Assembly (NCBI RefSeq): GCF_013407925.2
Contig: NZ_CP060201.1
Coordinates: 4,573,001-4,637,000 of the forward strand
From: Pseudomonas protegens
GTDB lineage: Bacteria; Pseudomonadota; Gammaproteobacteria; Pseudomonadales; Pseudomonadaceae
DNA: 64,000 nucleotides
Direction: 5' to 3'
Below, in pieces: positions 63,987 through 64,000 of this stretch (the first letter of the stretch is position 1; each line of letters begins with the position of its first letter). The notes beneath the pieces were generated by a model. The model saw nothing but the letters and a program-made list of their open reading frames with translations. It was not told the DNA's origin and did not search any database. The position numbers and the translations under genes were made by a program.

Positions 63987-64000
63987 CGCTGGCGCTTAGC

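Overview
The window is a stretch of chromosome from a fluorescent Pseudomonas, most likely of the P. protegens/P. chlororaphis/P. fluorescens type. The evidence is high G+C, strongly biased codon use, a complete cyoABCDE operon, the queA-tgt-yajC-secD-secF block, a norR(fhpR)-fhp pair, aruH/aruI arginine transamination genes, REP-type palindromes and a VgrG-linked type VI secretion effector module. It reads as ordinary core chromosome with several accessory inserts.

Layout. 1-4.4 kb: a GNAT acetyltransferase cut by the window edge, cheV, then norR divergent from flavohemoglobin fhp, with three GT-N7-AC boxes and a sigma54-like promoter between them. 4.7-10.9 kb: dsbB and the cytochrome bo3 operon cyoABCDE. 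11.0-18.3 kb: a small DUF6124-like gene with a long leader, then a minus-strand T6SS cargo operon read vgrG - DUF4123 adaptor - second adaptor - PD-(D/E)XK nuclease effector - immunity candidate - PAAR. 18.6-24 kb: cytochrome b561; a lower-G+C pair (XRE/S24-like regulator plus a YhhQ-type transporter with an extra N-terminal domain); a serine hydroxymethyltransferase homologue that lacks the PLP lysine; and two genes of unknown function. 24.2-34.2 kb: a COG0523 GTPase coupled to a YtcJ-like amidohydrolase, then an arginine-catabolism-like locus (aruH-like aminotransferase, a polar amino acid ABC transporter, a GcvA-type LysR regulator and an aruI-like ThDP decarboxylase). 34.3-43.7 kb: mixed small genes (HIT, DUF4087, lipoproteins, SMI1/KNR4, amidohydrolase-2, DUF3592, class III aminotransferase, DedA, an L7/L12-like domain protein, DUF2938) and an ArsR-rhodanese regulator with a perfect palindromic operator. 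43.9-50.4 kb: a five-haem cytochrome c that fuses a triheme module to a TsdA-like thiosulfate dehydrogenase, a lipoprotein, a PhoD-like phosphatase, and a DUF3077 gene whose leader resembles the one at 11.3 kb. 50.5-57.1 kb: an OmpR/EnvZ-class two-component system, an AraC regulator divergent from a GST and an EamA exporter, and PPK2. 57.5-64 kb: tRNA-Leu(CAA), queA, tgt, yajC, secD, secF and a glycine-zipper protein.

The items most worth following up are: the SHMT-like protein with Arg at the Schiff-base lysine and Cys at the carboxylate-binding arginine; the ~150-nt leader shared by two unlinked small-gene loci; the YhhQ-fusion/XRE pair; the triheme-TsdA fusion; and the compact T6SS nuclease module.
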